Source: Asparagopsis taxiformis (taxonomy: Eukaryota > Rhodophyta > Florideophyceae > Bonnemaisoniales > Bonnemaisoniaceae). Taken from it: DNA of 57,032 nucleotides. Made by a program: the position numbers and the translations under genes. Shown here in pieces: positions 44,160 through 53,479 of the stretch. Where the stretch lies: the NCBI GenBank assembly GCA_030407315.1, contig JALQPE010000417.1, positions 1 through 57,032 on the forward strand. The letters are read 5' to 3'. The notes below the pieces were generated by a model. The model did not search any database. It was given only the letters and a program-made list of their open reading frames with translations, and was not told where the DNA came from. Each line of letters starts with the position of its first letter. The stretch's first letter is position 1.

Positions 44160-47100
44160 ATGACGAATAAGCGCAGGCGCAACAGCAATCCGATCGTTGA
44201 CGACGCAACCGTGCCAATTCTGCGCGAACCCGCTAGCCCTTGGGAGGATTCTAGTGACATGGGTACACGTCGAAACGTAGGTCGCGCCGCCCGCGAAACT
44301 ACTCTCGCTGGCAAAGACTTCCTCCGCCTCTTGCTGGATTTATTCGCCCACTCAAGTTTCGCAGACTTGACGGACAAGCCGGGAGGTTTCACATACGCGG
44401 ACCTTGGCGCTTGGGTTGCGCAGGGCACGGAAGAACAATTTCTGGCGCTGCAAGGTCGACTCAGCATGTCCTTCAGCGGTCGTTCGAAGAATGCTGGAGT
44501 CGAGGCGGATGTTGCCGAAATCGTCATGGCAGAGATGAACGTTGAGCGAGCCAAGCAGATTGTTCGTCTGGCATTACCCATTGCCGAGTTTGGAAAGCAA
44601 GATGAGCGTATCGGGCAATGGGTTGAGCACTGCATCCTTTCTGGGATCGTGCCGCAGACCTTCCTTATTGGATGTAACATGCTTCCTTCGCCACTACAGG
44701 CGCCGCAGCGCGGGGAACCAAGCGCCTTCGTTCTTGCTCCACCGGAAACGTTCGAGGTATTGATGTATTTCCAAGCGTTGTGTATCATCCGAAATCACAA
44801 CAAGAACCTGCCGCGTCGCCGAATAGGAGATGCGGCCGAAGAGGGGAACGAAGCCGCACGCGTCCCAGCCCATCGGAAAAGCACTAATCGAGCTTGTTAC
44901 GTGGTTCAAGTTTTATACCATGCTTGGACCGATGTGACCTACGCCGCAAAGTTTTCCAGCTTCGAAGAGTTGATGGCGCCGTACATCATTTTCGACAGCA
45001 GTGAGCATTGGTTTGACGTGCTCGATGAAGGTCTATTCGCACCGATGGAGCAGAAGCTAGATCTCTACCACAACAAAGCTCCCCTATCTCATCCTGATGG
45101 ATATGGTGGAAAAGTAGAGACAAGAACCAGTGCGCAGCACAGTGCATTTAGGGACCTTGTGAGGAAGTTCTTCGACCGGTTGCAGTTTCTTATCGTCAAC
45201 CCGGACTTGTACACCTGGCCGGAGTCCGACCGCTGGGGGGCGCTGGAAATATACTTCTCAAGCGGAAATCCGGACAAGCTGCCAGCGTACTTTGACACCC
45301 TCGACGAAGACGTTATGGATATCCTCCGCCCGGCACCACAAGCCGCGGACGCAGAAAAGGTCCCCAAGCCGGTTGATGACACTCCCACTCGTCGCAACAC
45401 AGGAGGGAGAGGTTTGGTTCCGTCGACAAGACACACAACCAGGCTTCAACTTGGACCTGGGAGGACCAGTCTTACTGCCCAAGGGCCGTCTCCCCCGTCA
45501 CCGTCACCCCATGCGACAGAAGAGGAGGAAAGTGAAGGGCAGGCTCTCGCAAAGGACTTTCTTTCGAAAATGAGTCAGTATTGCCGGGTGTACGACGTCC
45601 CTTTCGAAGATTTGGTCAGTGCCGACGAGAGCCGAGAACACGTGCCCATCACGGGCAACGTTCAGCTCATTCTGACTGATCCGCCCTACAATGTTCGTCG
45701 TAAGAGGAACGATTCCAACTCTTCGTACGAAAGGCTAACTGCAGAAGATATGCAGGCTAGCATCGAAGTGTTTGACGAGCTGTTGCGCCCCGGTGGCCAC
45801 GGCATCGTGTTCTGCTCGGTTTTGCAGTTCTACGAATGGTTCCATTACTTGGAAACGTACAAAGGACCGCAGTCAGAAGGCCCAACCGATACTGCTGCCA
45901 GTGATGACGGGTCGGATGAAGAAGAGGTTACGTCCATGAATTCGGACTCCGAAGCATCGCAGCACAGTGGCGAAGAAAGTGCGGATGAGGAGGAGGACGA
46001 GGAGGAGGAGGACGTCGTTCGGAATTCAGTTTTCTTCGTTGACGAGGTACCTCTGTTGTTTGTCCGACTACCTGGGCACCTCTATCAAATGCCGGGGCGG
46101 AAGAGGTACCAACGCATGAACATGGCAGAGGTCGCTATCCACTTCTGGAAGCGAGGTGTTCCGTTCAAGACCGGAAGCGAGATGGTGGCCTATAGGAACC
46201 ACGGATACATGGACGGCACGTACCCGGCGTGGTGCAACGTCACCATCAATATGCCCGCCATCGATTCGAATGAGATGGTGTGGCGAACAAGGAGCACAAC
46301 CGGTGCTACGGTCAGAGTTCGTGCAGAGCAGAAGAGCGTCGCTCTCATGATGGAGTTGATCAGCCAGCATTCACAGCCTGGTGATATTGTTGTCGATCCA
46401 TTCTCTGGCACTTTCGCAACGGGAAAAGCAGCTATGAGCTTGCCTGAGCACCGTGTTTTCGTCGGCAGTGACATGGACAAATTGTGTGTGGCACGATCGC
46501 TTCCAAAGCTGTGTGCAGTCATGTCACGTGTAATTCTTTCAAACAACACTGACATGAGGGTCACGACAGAAGCGAAACAGAGTGCTGAGAAGTTCTTGGC
46601 GTCCCCCTCTGTCACGATGCGTACGCAGAGGGAACGCAGGATCATCGAACCCCCACCTGGCCTTCCCCTGTACCAGAGGTTCCCGAAATATATTCGGCAG
46701 TACCTCTGGCAGCTGTGCCCAGAGTCGATTGCGTCGCACGAGCACATGGAAAAACCGGTACATTATTGGCCACCTTCCCTGCGCCGCTGGTTGCAAACTG
46801 AAAACCCTCGCGTGATGCGGGCACACGATTGTGTTGCGAAAAAATTGAGCGTTCGACCATCGCTGATTAAGCATCCAAATGCAGGAAGAGGGCTCTTCGC
46901 TGAACAGACATTTAATGTTGGTGACGAAGTATGTGCATACTACGGAACTGTTGTGTACTCTGATATGAGCAAGGAGTCGATGAGGTTCGCGTACGGAGAG
47001 GGTCACATGGCGATAACGAAGGAAACATTCTTGATGTATGCTATCAAGCTGTATGCAACAGCGGAGGACGACGAAAACATCGAGCATCCAATTTGGATTG

Positions 47101-47357
47101 TTCCGGCTCCGTTCTGTTCGGCGCAGTTCATCAACGACCCGCGGTATTTGCGAGGTGAGGACACTCCGGCGGAAGACACCAGGCGGATGGCCAACGTCGA
47201 GTTTGTCGAGAACTACAGCAGCGGTTCGACGGGGAAGAAGCTCAAGGCGAAGGACCTAGAAAATCCGAAGATCATTGTAGTACGTGCAATCCGCGATATC
47301 CGTCCGGGGCAGGAGCTCTACGTTCATTATGGGACAGCGTTTAGAGCATGGAATTAG
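44160..47357 (+). CDS. DNA amino-methyltransferase fused to SET domain
   Basis: 1065 residues from ATG 44160 (MTNKRRRNSN); the frame is open 86 codons further up but that part lies partly in repeat sequence. Residues 1-470 are a helical region of unknown family. The methyltransferase follows: motif IV LTDPPYNV (DPPY 507-510), GIVFCSVLQFYEWF, a very acidic insert (about 580-625), then motif I VVDPFSGTFATGKA (DPF from 746) and GSDMDK. Motif IV before I is again the beta class. The C-terminus is a SET domain: GRGLFAEQTFNVGDEVCAYYG (from about 909), QFINDPR (N992) and IRPGQELYVHYG (Y1057), matching the SAM/lysine-binding and catalytic Tyr blocks, though the usual NHS is NDP. DNA and histone methylation in one protein is unusual. 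Head to head with the ParB-oxygenase gene. Confidence 0.85.
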   Translation: MTNKRRRNSNPIVDDATVPILREPASPWEDSSDMGTRRNVGRAARETTLAGKDFLRLLLDLFAHSSFADLTDKPGGFTYADLGAWVAQGTEEQFLALQGRLSMSFSGRSKNAGVEADVAEIVMAEMNVERAKQIVRLALPIAEFGKQDERIGQWVEHCILSGIVPQTFLIGCNMLPSPLQAPQRGEPSAFVLAPPETFEVLMYFQALCIIRNHNKNLPRRRIGDAAEEGNEAARVPAHRKSTNRACYVVQVLYHAWTDVTYAAKFSSFEELMAPYIIFDSSEHWFDVLDEGLFAPMEQKLDLYHNKAPLSHPDGYGGKVETRTSAQHSAFRDLVRKFFDRLQFLIVNPDLYTWPESDRWGALEIYFSSGNPDKLPAYFDTLDEDVMDILRPAPQAADAEKVPKPVDDTPTRRNTGGRGLVPSTRHTTRLQLGPGRTSLTAQGPSPPSPSPHATEEEESEGQALAKDFLSKMSQYCRVYDVPFEDLVSADESREHVPITGNVQLILTDPPYNVRRKRNDSNSSYERLTAEDMQASIEVFDELLRPGGHGIVFCSVLQFYEWFHYLETYKGPQSEGPTDTAASDDGSDEEEVTSMNSDSEASQHSGEESADEEEDEEEEDVVRNSVFFVDEVPLLFVRLPGHLYQMPGRKRYQRMNMAEVAIHFWKRGVPFKTGSEMVAYRNHGYMDGTYPAWCNVTINMPAIDSNEMVWRTRSTTGATVRVRAEQKSVALMMELISQHSQPGDIVVDPFSGTFATGKAAMSLPEHRVFVGSDMDKLCVARSLPKLCAVMSRVILSNNTDMRVTTEAKQSAEKFLASPSVTMRTQRERRIIEPPPGLPLYQRFPKYIRQYLWQLCPESIASHEHMEKPVHYWPPSLRRWLQTENPRVMRAHDCVAKKLSVRPSLIKHPNAGRGLFAEQTFNVGDEVCAYYGTVVYSDMSKESMRFAYGEGHMAITKETFLMYAIKLYATAEDDENIEHPIWIVPAPFCSAQFINDPRYLRGEDTPAEDTRRMANVEFVENYSSGSTGKKLKAKDLENPKIIVVRAIRDIRPGQELYVHYGTAFRAWN

Positions 47358-47584
47358 GGTCACGAAAGATGTTTTCATTTCGACTACAAATAAAGCTACG
47401 TTCCAGAGTTGAAGTATATCATATAATGCAGAATGTCCAGCCACCATTAGTCCAGGGTGAAACCTATTCGGCAGTACTCGCCTGTCAAAAACCAATCGTT
47501 CACACTCTAGGTGCACTTCGTCCGAGCAGTGAACCTGACTGCTTGGTTGCTGTTATGCGTGCAGATGCAAAATACAAGACCAAG

Positions 47585-47832
47585 TTGAAATGGACGCCCG
47601 GTGGATGTCCAGCTCAGTTGCATTGCTGTCCAGCCCAGAAATTCTACAATTCAGGGCAGAAAAAATATTGCAAAAAACATCGATTTCAGCGGGTCGATTG
47701 TGCCGTACGGCACACCCCCATCTCAAAAACATGTTCACATGTGCATGTTTTTGAGAATAGCCCAAATTTTAATTCAAATCAGGACGTCTTCCGGACATAG
47801 GGGTGCTCGCGACCTAGCTCTACAGCTGTAAT
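47585..47832 (-). repeat. Inverted module downstream of the methyltransferase-SET gene
   Basis: Reverse copy of the module family, including the GCGAGCACCCC / ACAGCTGTAATT border that matches 41810-41856 inverted. Confidence 0.75.
47700..47755 (-). repeat. 56-bp double palindrome, copy 12
   Basis: Full unit, reverse orientation. Confidence 0.9.
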
Positions 47833-48016
47833 TGTAACTCATTAAATACTGTTGATGACTGCCTACCGTATACAATCTGGGCTGTTGGCGTATTCTCCGG
47901 TACTTGACCTGACCTGAACGTTCATCGCAGACCGTTGTGGTTACCGACACTATACAGCAATCTTTTTTGTATCTCGTGCAACTCAATCCTTCCATCGCTT
48001 CCGGGAAGGCTTCATT

Positions 48017-49942
48017 ATGCCGCCGCGTATTGCGAAGAAAGCTCCAAAGCCTCCGGGCCTCCAGAAAACCCGGTCAGCAGCTGCTGTATCGAGTGCCCGA
48101 CAATCCCGTGCGAAGAAGCGGTCTGGGCCTACCGGCAGCATTGAACCGCGGTCCGGTAGTCGCAAGACGGACCGGCGCAGAACTGGGGATCCGCAGCGAG
48201 AAAGTGAGGAAGGAGGAACGGCGCGGAGAGAGATGGGGCTTGACCGAGGCAAGCGTGCTCGCAGGGACAGTGAACATCATGATGATGACATGATAGTGGC
48301 TCAAAACATGTTGGAATTGCGGCAGAGTGCTATGGCAAAGGTAGTTTCTCCCGGGTTGGCAGATGCGGAGGTGCTGCAGACGGAGTCCCAGCCGGGGGTT
48401 CGCGAGACACTGGAGGCTGTGACCCCCACTGCGCCAACTATGCCGAGTACATCAGCCCCAGCAGGTAATGCAGTCAGGGACCCGAGGATAGCGGCAAGGG
48501 ATGTTGTTCCTGAGCAACGTTCACAGGATGCCAACTATCATCGGCGGTCAGGTGGTACTGAGGGGAGAGAGCAGCCGGAGTGCGGGCCTCGTCACAACAG
48601 ACTGTCATTGGTGCCAAATATGCGCGTAACGCCCCCGCGACGTCAGGCTATTGCCGATGGAGGACATCATATTCCCGATAGCGTGGGAGATGGGGGGACA
48701 GTGAGGGCAGAGAGGTTGCATCCGCCGGAATCCATCGATTTAATGGCGAGTCGCATCAATGCGCAGAAGAAGAAGATCGCGGAGCTGGAAAAAAAAGTGT
48801 TTAGCCAGGACATAGCAAACAAGGCGCTCACCACGGAGATAGTTGCGTTGGAGGCTAAGGTGAAGACTCTGCAGGCGGAAAATGCCAGCCTTACTGCAAT
48901 TGCGAGAACAGGTAGAATCAGTGATCACGGTGGCGGTAAGTCGAAAATACAGAAAGCCATTCCTGTGAAATACCTTGGAGTTCTTAGGGCGGTTGAGGAA
49001 AACCTGACAAAGTGGTGCAAGAACGAGACTATGGAGCTGGACCCTATAGCGGAACAAACGCAGAGACGTTGGACTGGACGTACCATCGAGGTAGAGCCGG
49101 TAGAAGGGACACTTTGGAGCGAAAACGGTGTAGGATATATTGCTACCCCTCCGGGCTATATCATCAAGAATCTGCAGTGGTATACACCTTCGTACAGAGA
49201 CGAGAGTGATCTGCTGAATGACTTGGTGCGACACGTACTGCGTCAAAGTCCGTGGTGTGATGTGTTTTCCGATGAGGAGCAGCGTGTGTGCTGTCAAGAG
49301 GCTGTGGCGGGGAGCAAGGAATTGAAAGTGAAGGTGACGCAGAAACTGTCCGACGTGATGAGTGCACGGAAGCGTAATGCGAGGGACATATTGTTCGGTT
49401 CGCTGGGGTACACGAAATTAATGTCTAGATGCACGACGCTGACGACGCGAGCTGAGATGGACGAGCGAGAGGATCAAAAGCGCGAAGCGTCTGAGAAGCT
49501 TTTGAAACGGGAAAGCAACGGTGATTTGGATATGGGGAGGTGGCGAACGGCACCGTTCTCAGAGCTGCGATACAGCAAAGGCATGGTTCCTGACAGCTTC
49601 GAAATGGAAGTGAATGGTGATGCATGGTTTAACAACCGAGTAGCTGTGAATGTGCTGGACATCTTCAGGGGTTATTCGATACGACCAGAACAAGTAATGG
49701 ACATAGAGACGAGCATACTAACGCTGGCGCGCCTGGATGCTTGGCTAGTGACTACTGTGGAGTGTTTGGATGAACCGAAGGGGAAAGGAGGTGCACGGCA
49801 GAAGGAGTTTACAAGGCGGTACAGTCAATATGTGGGTAGCTTTTCAGCAATTAGTTGGTATGGTGGTGTACTGCATGTCTTGTCTCCAAGGCTCGCAAGC
49901 AAGGGAAGAAACGGACGTTGCCGAGAGCGAACAGCGGACTAG
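48017..49942 (+). CDS. Basic coiled-coil protein of unknown function
   Basis: 641 residues from ATG 48017 (MPPRIAKKAPKPPG). The first 100 residues are very Lys/Arg-rich and likely bind nucleic acid or act as a nuclear signal. A leucine-zipper-like coiled coil follows at about 242-295 (QKKKIAELEKKVFSQ ... LEAKVKTLQAENASL). The remaining half is a globular region (TQRRWTGRTIEVEPVEGTLW ... VKVTQKLSDVMSARKRNARD) that I do not recognise. The protein may go on: another frame from about 49890 to 50300 (SGIVHVVDDVNRCSSLFLV) looks protein-like, so a frameshift or small intron near 49900 is possible. It lies between the methyltransferase-SET gene and the transposase, converging on the latter. It could be an accessory DNA-binding subunit of the element. 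Confidence 0.6.
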   Translation: MPPRIAKKAPKPPGLQKTRSAAAVSSARQSRAKKRSGPTGSIEPRSGSRKTDRRRTGDPQRESEEGGTARREMGLDRGKRARRDSEHHDDDMIVAQNMLELRQSAMAKVVSPGLADAEVLQTESQPGVRETLEAVTPTAPTMPSTSAPAGNAVRDPRIAARDVVPEQRSQDANYHRRSGGTEGREQPECGPRHNRLSLVPNMRVTPPRRQAIADGGHHIPDSVGDGGTVRAERLHPPESIDLMASRINAQKKKIAELEKKVFSQDIANKALTTEIVALEAKVKTLQAENASLTAIARTGRISDHGGGKSKIQKAIPVKYLGVLRAVEENLTKWCKNETMELDPIAEQTQRRWTGRTIEVEPVEGTLWSENGVGYIATPPGYIIKNLQWYTPSYRDESDLLNDLVRHVLRQSPWCDVFSDEEQRVCCQEAVAGSKELKVKVTQKLSDVMSARKRNARDILFGSLGYTKLMSRCTTLTTRAEMDEREDQKREASEKLLKRESNGDLDMGRWRTAPFSELRYSKGMVPDSFEMEVNGDAWFNNRVAVNVLDIFRGYSIRPEQVMDIETSILTLARLDAWLVTTVECLDEPKGKGGARQKEFTRRYSQYVGSFSAISWYGGVLHVLSPRLASKGRNGRCRERTAD

Positions 49943-50377
49943 TGCACAGTCACGGCACGTGTTTGCAAGCCGTACTGTGACGAGAGAGGCTGTTGAAGTG
50001 TGGCAAAGCGGAGAGGGGTCTGGAATTGTTCATGTCGTTGATGATGTAAACCGTTGCTCATCACTTTTTCTAGTGTCCGAGGATTGGATTCAATCGCATA
50101 TTACGTCAAACCTCGGTGCTGTAATGGATTGTGTGATTGCGCAAGGACTAATTGGCGCAGAACTTTTCGTCGTTGACCCATATGCTGGACACCTGAGTGC
50201 AAACCTGAATGTCGAAATCAATGCCCCACAGTATGGGGGCATGGAGCGGCGCCATGCAGCCACTGCTGATAACGGTTTTGGCGTAATGGAGGATGGTTGA
50301 AATTAGTGCAGTAAATGTGACGTTGGCTAGAAGGCTTATCATGTAGTACATTATCAATAGAGTGCTGCGATTTAGAT

Positions 50378-53300
50378 TTATTCTTCTTCATTATCATCTG
50401 TGAACTGGTAATCAGTGTTGGTGTAGAAGCGGTTGAGATAGAAACGGTGGTCCGACCAGTGCATTTGTTTCGTAAATGGCTTGACTGGAAAGTTACTTCG
50501 TACGATGTGCACGGTGCCAGATATAGTAGATGCAGGAATGAGGTCAAACCAAGGACCACCTGCACTGTGGGATGCAGTGTCATTGCTGTCAACGGATCCG
50601 TTGTCCGGGTCCCATGTGGACCACTTTAAACAAATGCACCCAAGTGATTTTTCCACAGCGGTTTTTGGGGCAAAGCAGGTCATATACTGAACGAAAGCGA
50701 GTTCTACAGGTTGAAACAGGTTTGGAGACTGCAGGCGTACCAGTGCCAGGACGCGCCCTACCCATATGGTTCTGTAGTCATCGGCAGTTCCGGAGATGAC
50801 GACAAAGGAGTACTGCGATCTCTTTGCGGGGCCGAATGATGAAGTTGCAAAGACGCGCTGCTGCTTGTGCCTCGACACGTTTGTGGGGCGAAGCATGCCA
50901 CTGTGCGGGTCAAAGTCGTCGGCATCTGGGACGTACCCTCCCATGACGTAGGCGGACTTTACCACGGTGACGGAAATGTCCATGTCATGTATTGGAGGGC
51001 CTTCTGCCGTGGCGCGCAGTCTAGCGAGGGTGAGGAACGCTTGTGCAGCTGTGTCACCGAGTTGCTGGAATAGCGTTATGGTGCCAGACGGGAACGAGGA
51101 GTTGTGCAGAGGCAAAAAGAGTGGCAGGATCGGGCTGTCCGTCGATATCTGCAACGAGGAGGGTTGCATCGGGCAGCAGGGAGGCAAAGTCGTGCAGTGC
51201 AACGGTGAATCCGTCGCGAACGAGTACTGCACCGTCTGTGGGCGATATCATGCGTGGGTTTCCCAATTTGTTCGATGGGGTGTGACCAGTTGGAGTGGCC
51301 AAGGAGAATTCCATGTGGCGAATAGTCTCTTCCATGGCTGTGGAGCGCCTTCGAGAGGTTTTCCTATAACTCTGTTTGAACAGAAGATGCGAGTGTTCGT
51401 AGGGGCCTGCATCAATGTGTTCCAGGGCGCCATATCTCTGCAAGTCACCGGGAAGATGGTCTAGAAGATGGAACTTGAAAGTTTTGAGACCTGTGGTGTG
51501 GAATGGGCCGAGGGTGGAGAGCATTGATTGTTTGAAATAGGAAATGGAGTTTGGAGGCTTTCTAGTTCGGCGGCAGTCCAGTGCTTGATGCGACCGCGTT
51601 TCATGACCCATGCGACGAGGTCAGAGTATTGCGTGCAGATGGAAGTGAGGGGGGCTGTATCTACTTCGTCACAGCATGTGTCAATGAATGCTGCGATGAA
51701 AGGGAACACCATGTCGACATGGTGATAGTCTTTGGCTGCGAGCATGCCGCGTATGCCGTCCTCCGTGAAGAGGCCGTTCAAATTGGTGCCCTTCTCACCC
51801 TTGGAGAAGTCGACATGAAGACCGGTGATGTAGTAGTCGCGTTCGATAGCGGACAGAATGCTGTTTGAGCCGGCGAGGATGGATTTTTTCACCTTCTTGA
51901 AGGTGCGAGGTGTCCCGGAATGGGAGGCAGTGGTGGTGGTGAGGTCTGGGGAGCTGAGGCGGTGGACAATGCACTGTTTGATGAGCTTTGAGATGCCGAG
52001 GTGGAGATTGTGCAGAGGCTCGAAGGAGAAATGTTGTAGGGGTCTAGGGGACTGTTGGTGGGTAGAAGAGCGGTCGATTCGAGGACAGAGTGTTGTTCGA
52101 GGAGGGAGAGAGCTTCGAGCGGAGCAGTTGTATGCTCCTGAGCGCTCTCTTGGCGTGCAGAGCGTGTATCATCGAGGGAGCGGGGCTGGTGTGGCGCGGT
52201 GGATTCAAGTTGAGTGGCAGGGATGTAGCAGCGGTGGCAGGGATGTGTGGTGGTAGTGCTGTTGCGAGTGCATGACAGCTCTTTGGCCTCTGGAAAGTCG
52301 CAGCAATAATTGGCTAGGATGGGAAAGCATTGGCGGGCAGTTGCAGTGGAGTCTGTGCAGGGGAACCCGGAGGAGAACGCGGTGGATAGGGACGAAAACA
52401 CTTTTTCGAGTGCTTTATGAAGAATATCAATTTTGCGAGCGCGACTAGCAGAACTAGAGGTTGTCGGCATTTCATCACCGAACAAGGCGTTGGACGAAGG
52501 GTTAACAATGTACGGAAGATACCCGACGATGGTGAGGCCGGTACGGATGCAGTGGCGACGGAGGGGGGCGGAGAAGTTGAGCAGTGTGACGTGTATGGGG
52601 TATGCGACGATTGCGGAGCTCTTGAGGCTTGTGCTGCTCTTGTCGGAGTACACTTGGAGGAGGCCGGCAAAGGAGGAAGGTGTGGGATCAGTTTTCCTCT
52701 GCCCATACGACCTGTGGATCTTCCGAGAGCTGCACGCGCTGTCTAGTAACCTGGTGCAGCGTTTTCGCGAATTCTGTGTGTAGGGGATGAGAAAATATTG
52801 CGGTGCCGTCTGGGGCGGTCTGTGGGGAGGGGTGGAAGAGAGTATTTTGGTCGTTAGCCAGTGCTAACTGCCTGCGGAGCATGTCGACTGGGTCGCGGAG
52901 GTACAGCTGTGCCGAGTACTTACCAGTTTTGTCTGGAATGATGTGGCTCTTGTAACCTTCGGTGCGGAAATGTGTTTCGACCATGGAAGCGGTAACGTGG
53001 CGACATTCTTCTACGGTGCGAACGGCGCTGTTGAACTTTTCTAGGGAGAATGCGGGGTCTTGTAGGATGGTGATGACTTCGCTCACGCGGCCAGCGCCGG
53101 CCTTGTACTCGAGGGTTGTGAGACTGGCGGCGAGGGATTGCACGAGGAGGTCTGCGCGGGAGGGGGTTGAGGTTGGTGGCAGTGGAGCGTCACAGGGTGA
53201 GTCGCTGGAGGAAGCACGACCAGATTCTGGGTCTGGGGAGCTGGGTTGCGCGGGAATCATGGTCGCCGTTTCGAGCAGGCTCATGGGTGACGGCAGGGAC

Positions 53301-53380
53301 ACGAGCGTTGTTGAAATGTTGGGGAGAGGGGTTGAAACGGTAGCGACACGTTCGCTCATGCAGCGCGAGCGCATAAGCAT
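50378..53380 (-). pseudogene. KDZ/Plavaka-like transposase, frameshifted
   Basis: Five overlapping or adjoining frames on the minus strand form one broken gene starting at ATG 53380 (MLMRSRCMSER). Recognisable in order: YSDKSSTSLKSSAIVAYPIHV ... LLNFSAPLRR ... GYLP (52650-52480); FPILANYCCDFPEAKELSC with CHRC (about 52325-52225); PLHNLHLGISKLIKQC in a shifted frame (about 52030-51975); MLAAKDYHHVDMVFPFIAAF (about 51750); and FHLLDHLPGDLQRYG ... YEHSHLLFKQSYRKTSRR (about 51470-51340). These follow the block order of KDZ/Plavaka transposases of fungi and protists. At least four frame changes, the first near 52690, mean decay, though some could be introns. As the only transposase in element 2, it probably mobilised this family. 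Confidence 0.7.
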
Positions 53381-53479
53381 CTACGCAGTAGTAGAAGCAC
53401 CTTCATACTTGCATTCCATGTCGAGTTTTGACGCAAAAGGGAGGATTGCGAGCTGAACAGGGGAGACTGTGCCGTCCAG

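Noticed and set aside
13435..47755. Regularly repeated palindromes considered as a CRISPR-like array
   Set aside because: Units are about 500 bases apart in large modules, occur in both orientations and lie in a eukaryotic transposon; no spacers or cas genes.
52417..53456. Plus-strand open frames over the KDZ-like transposase region
   Set aside because: Antisense of recognisable transposase blocks; no motif of their own.
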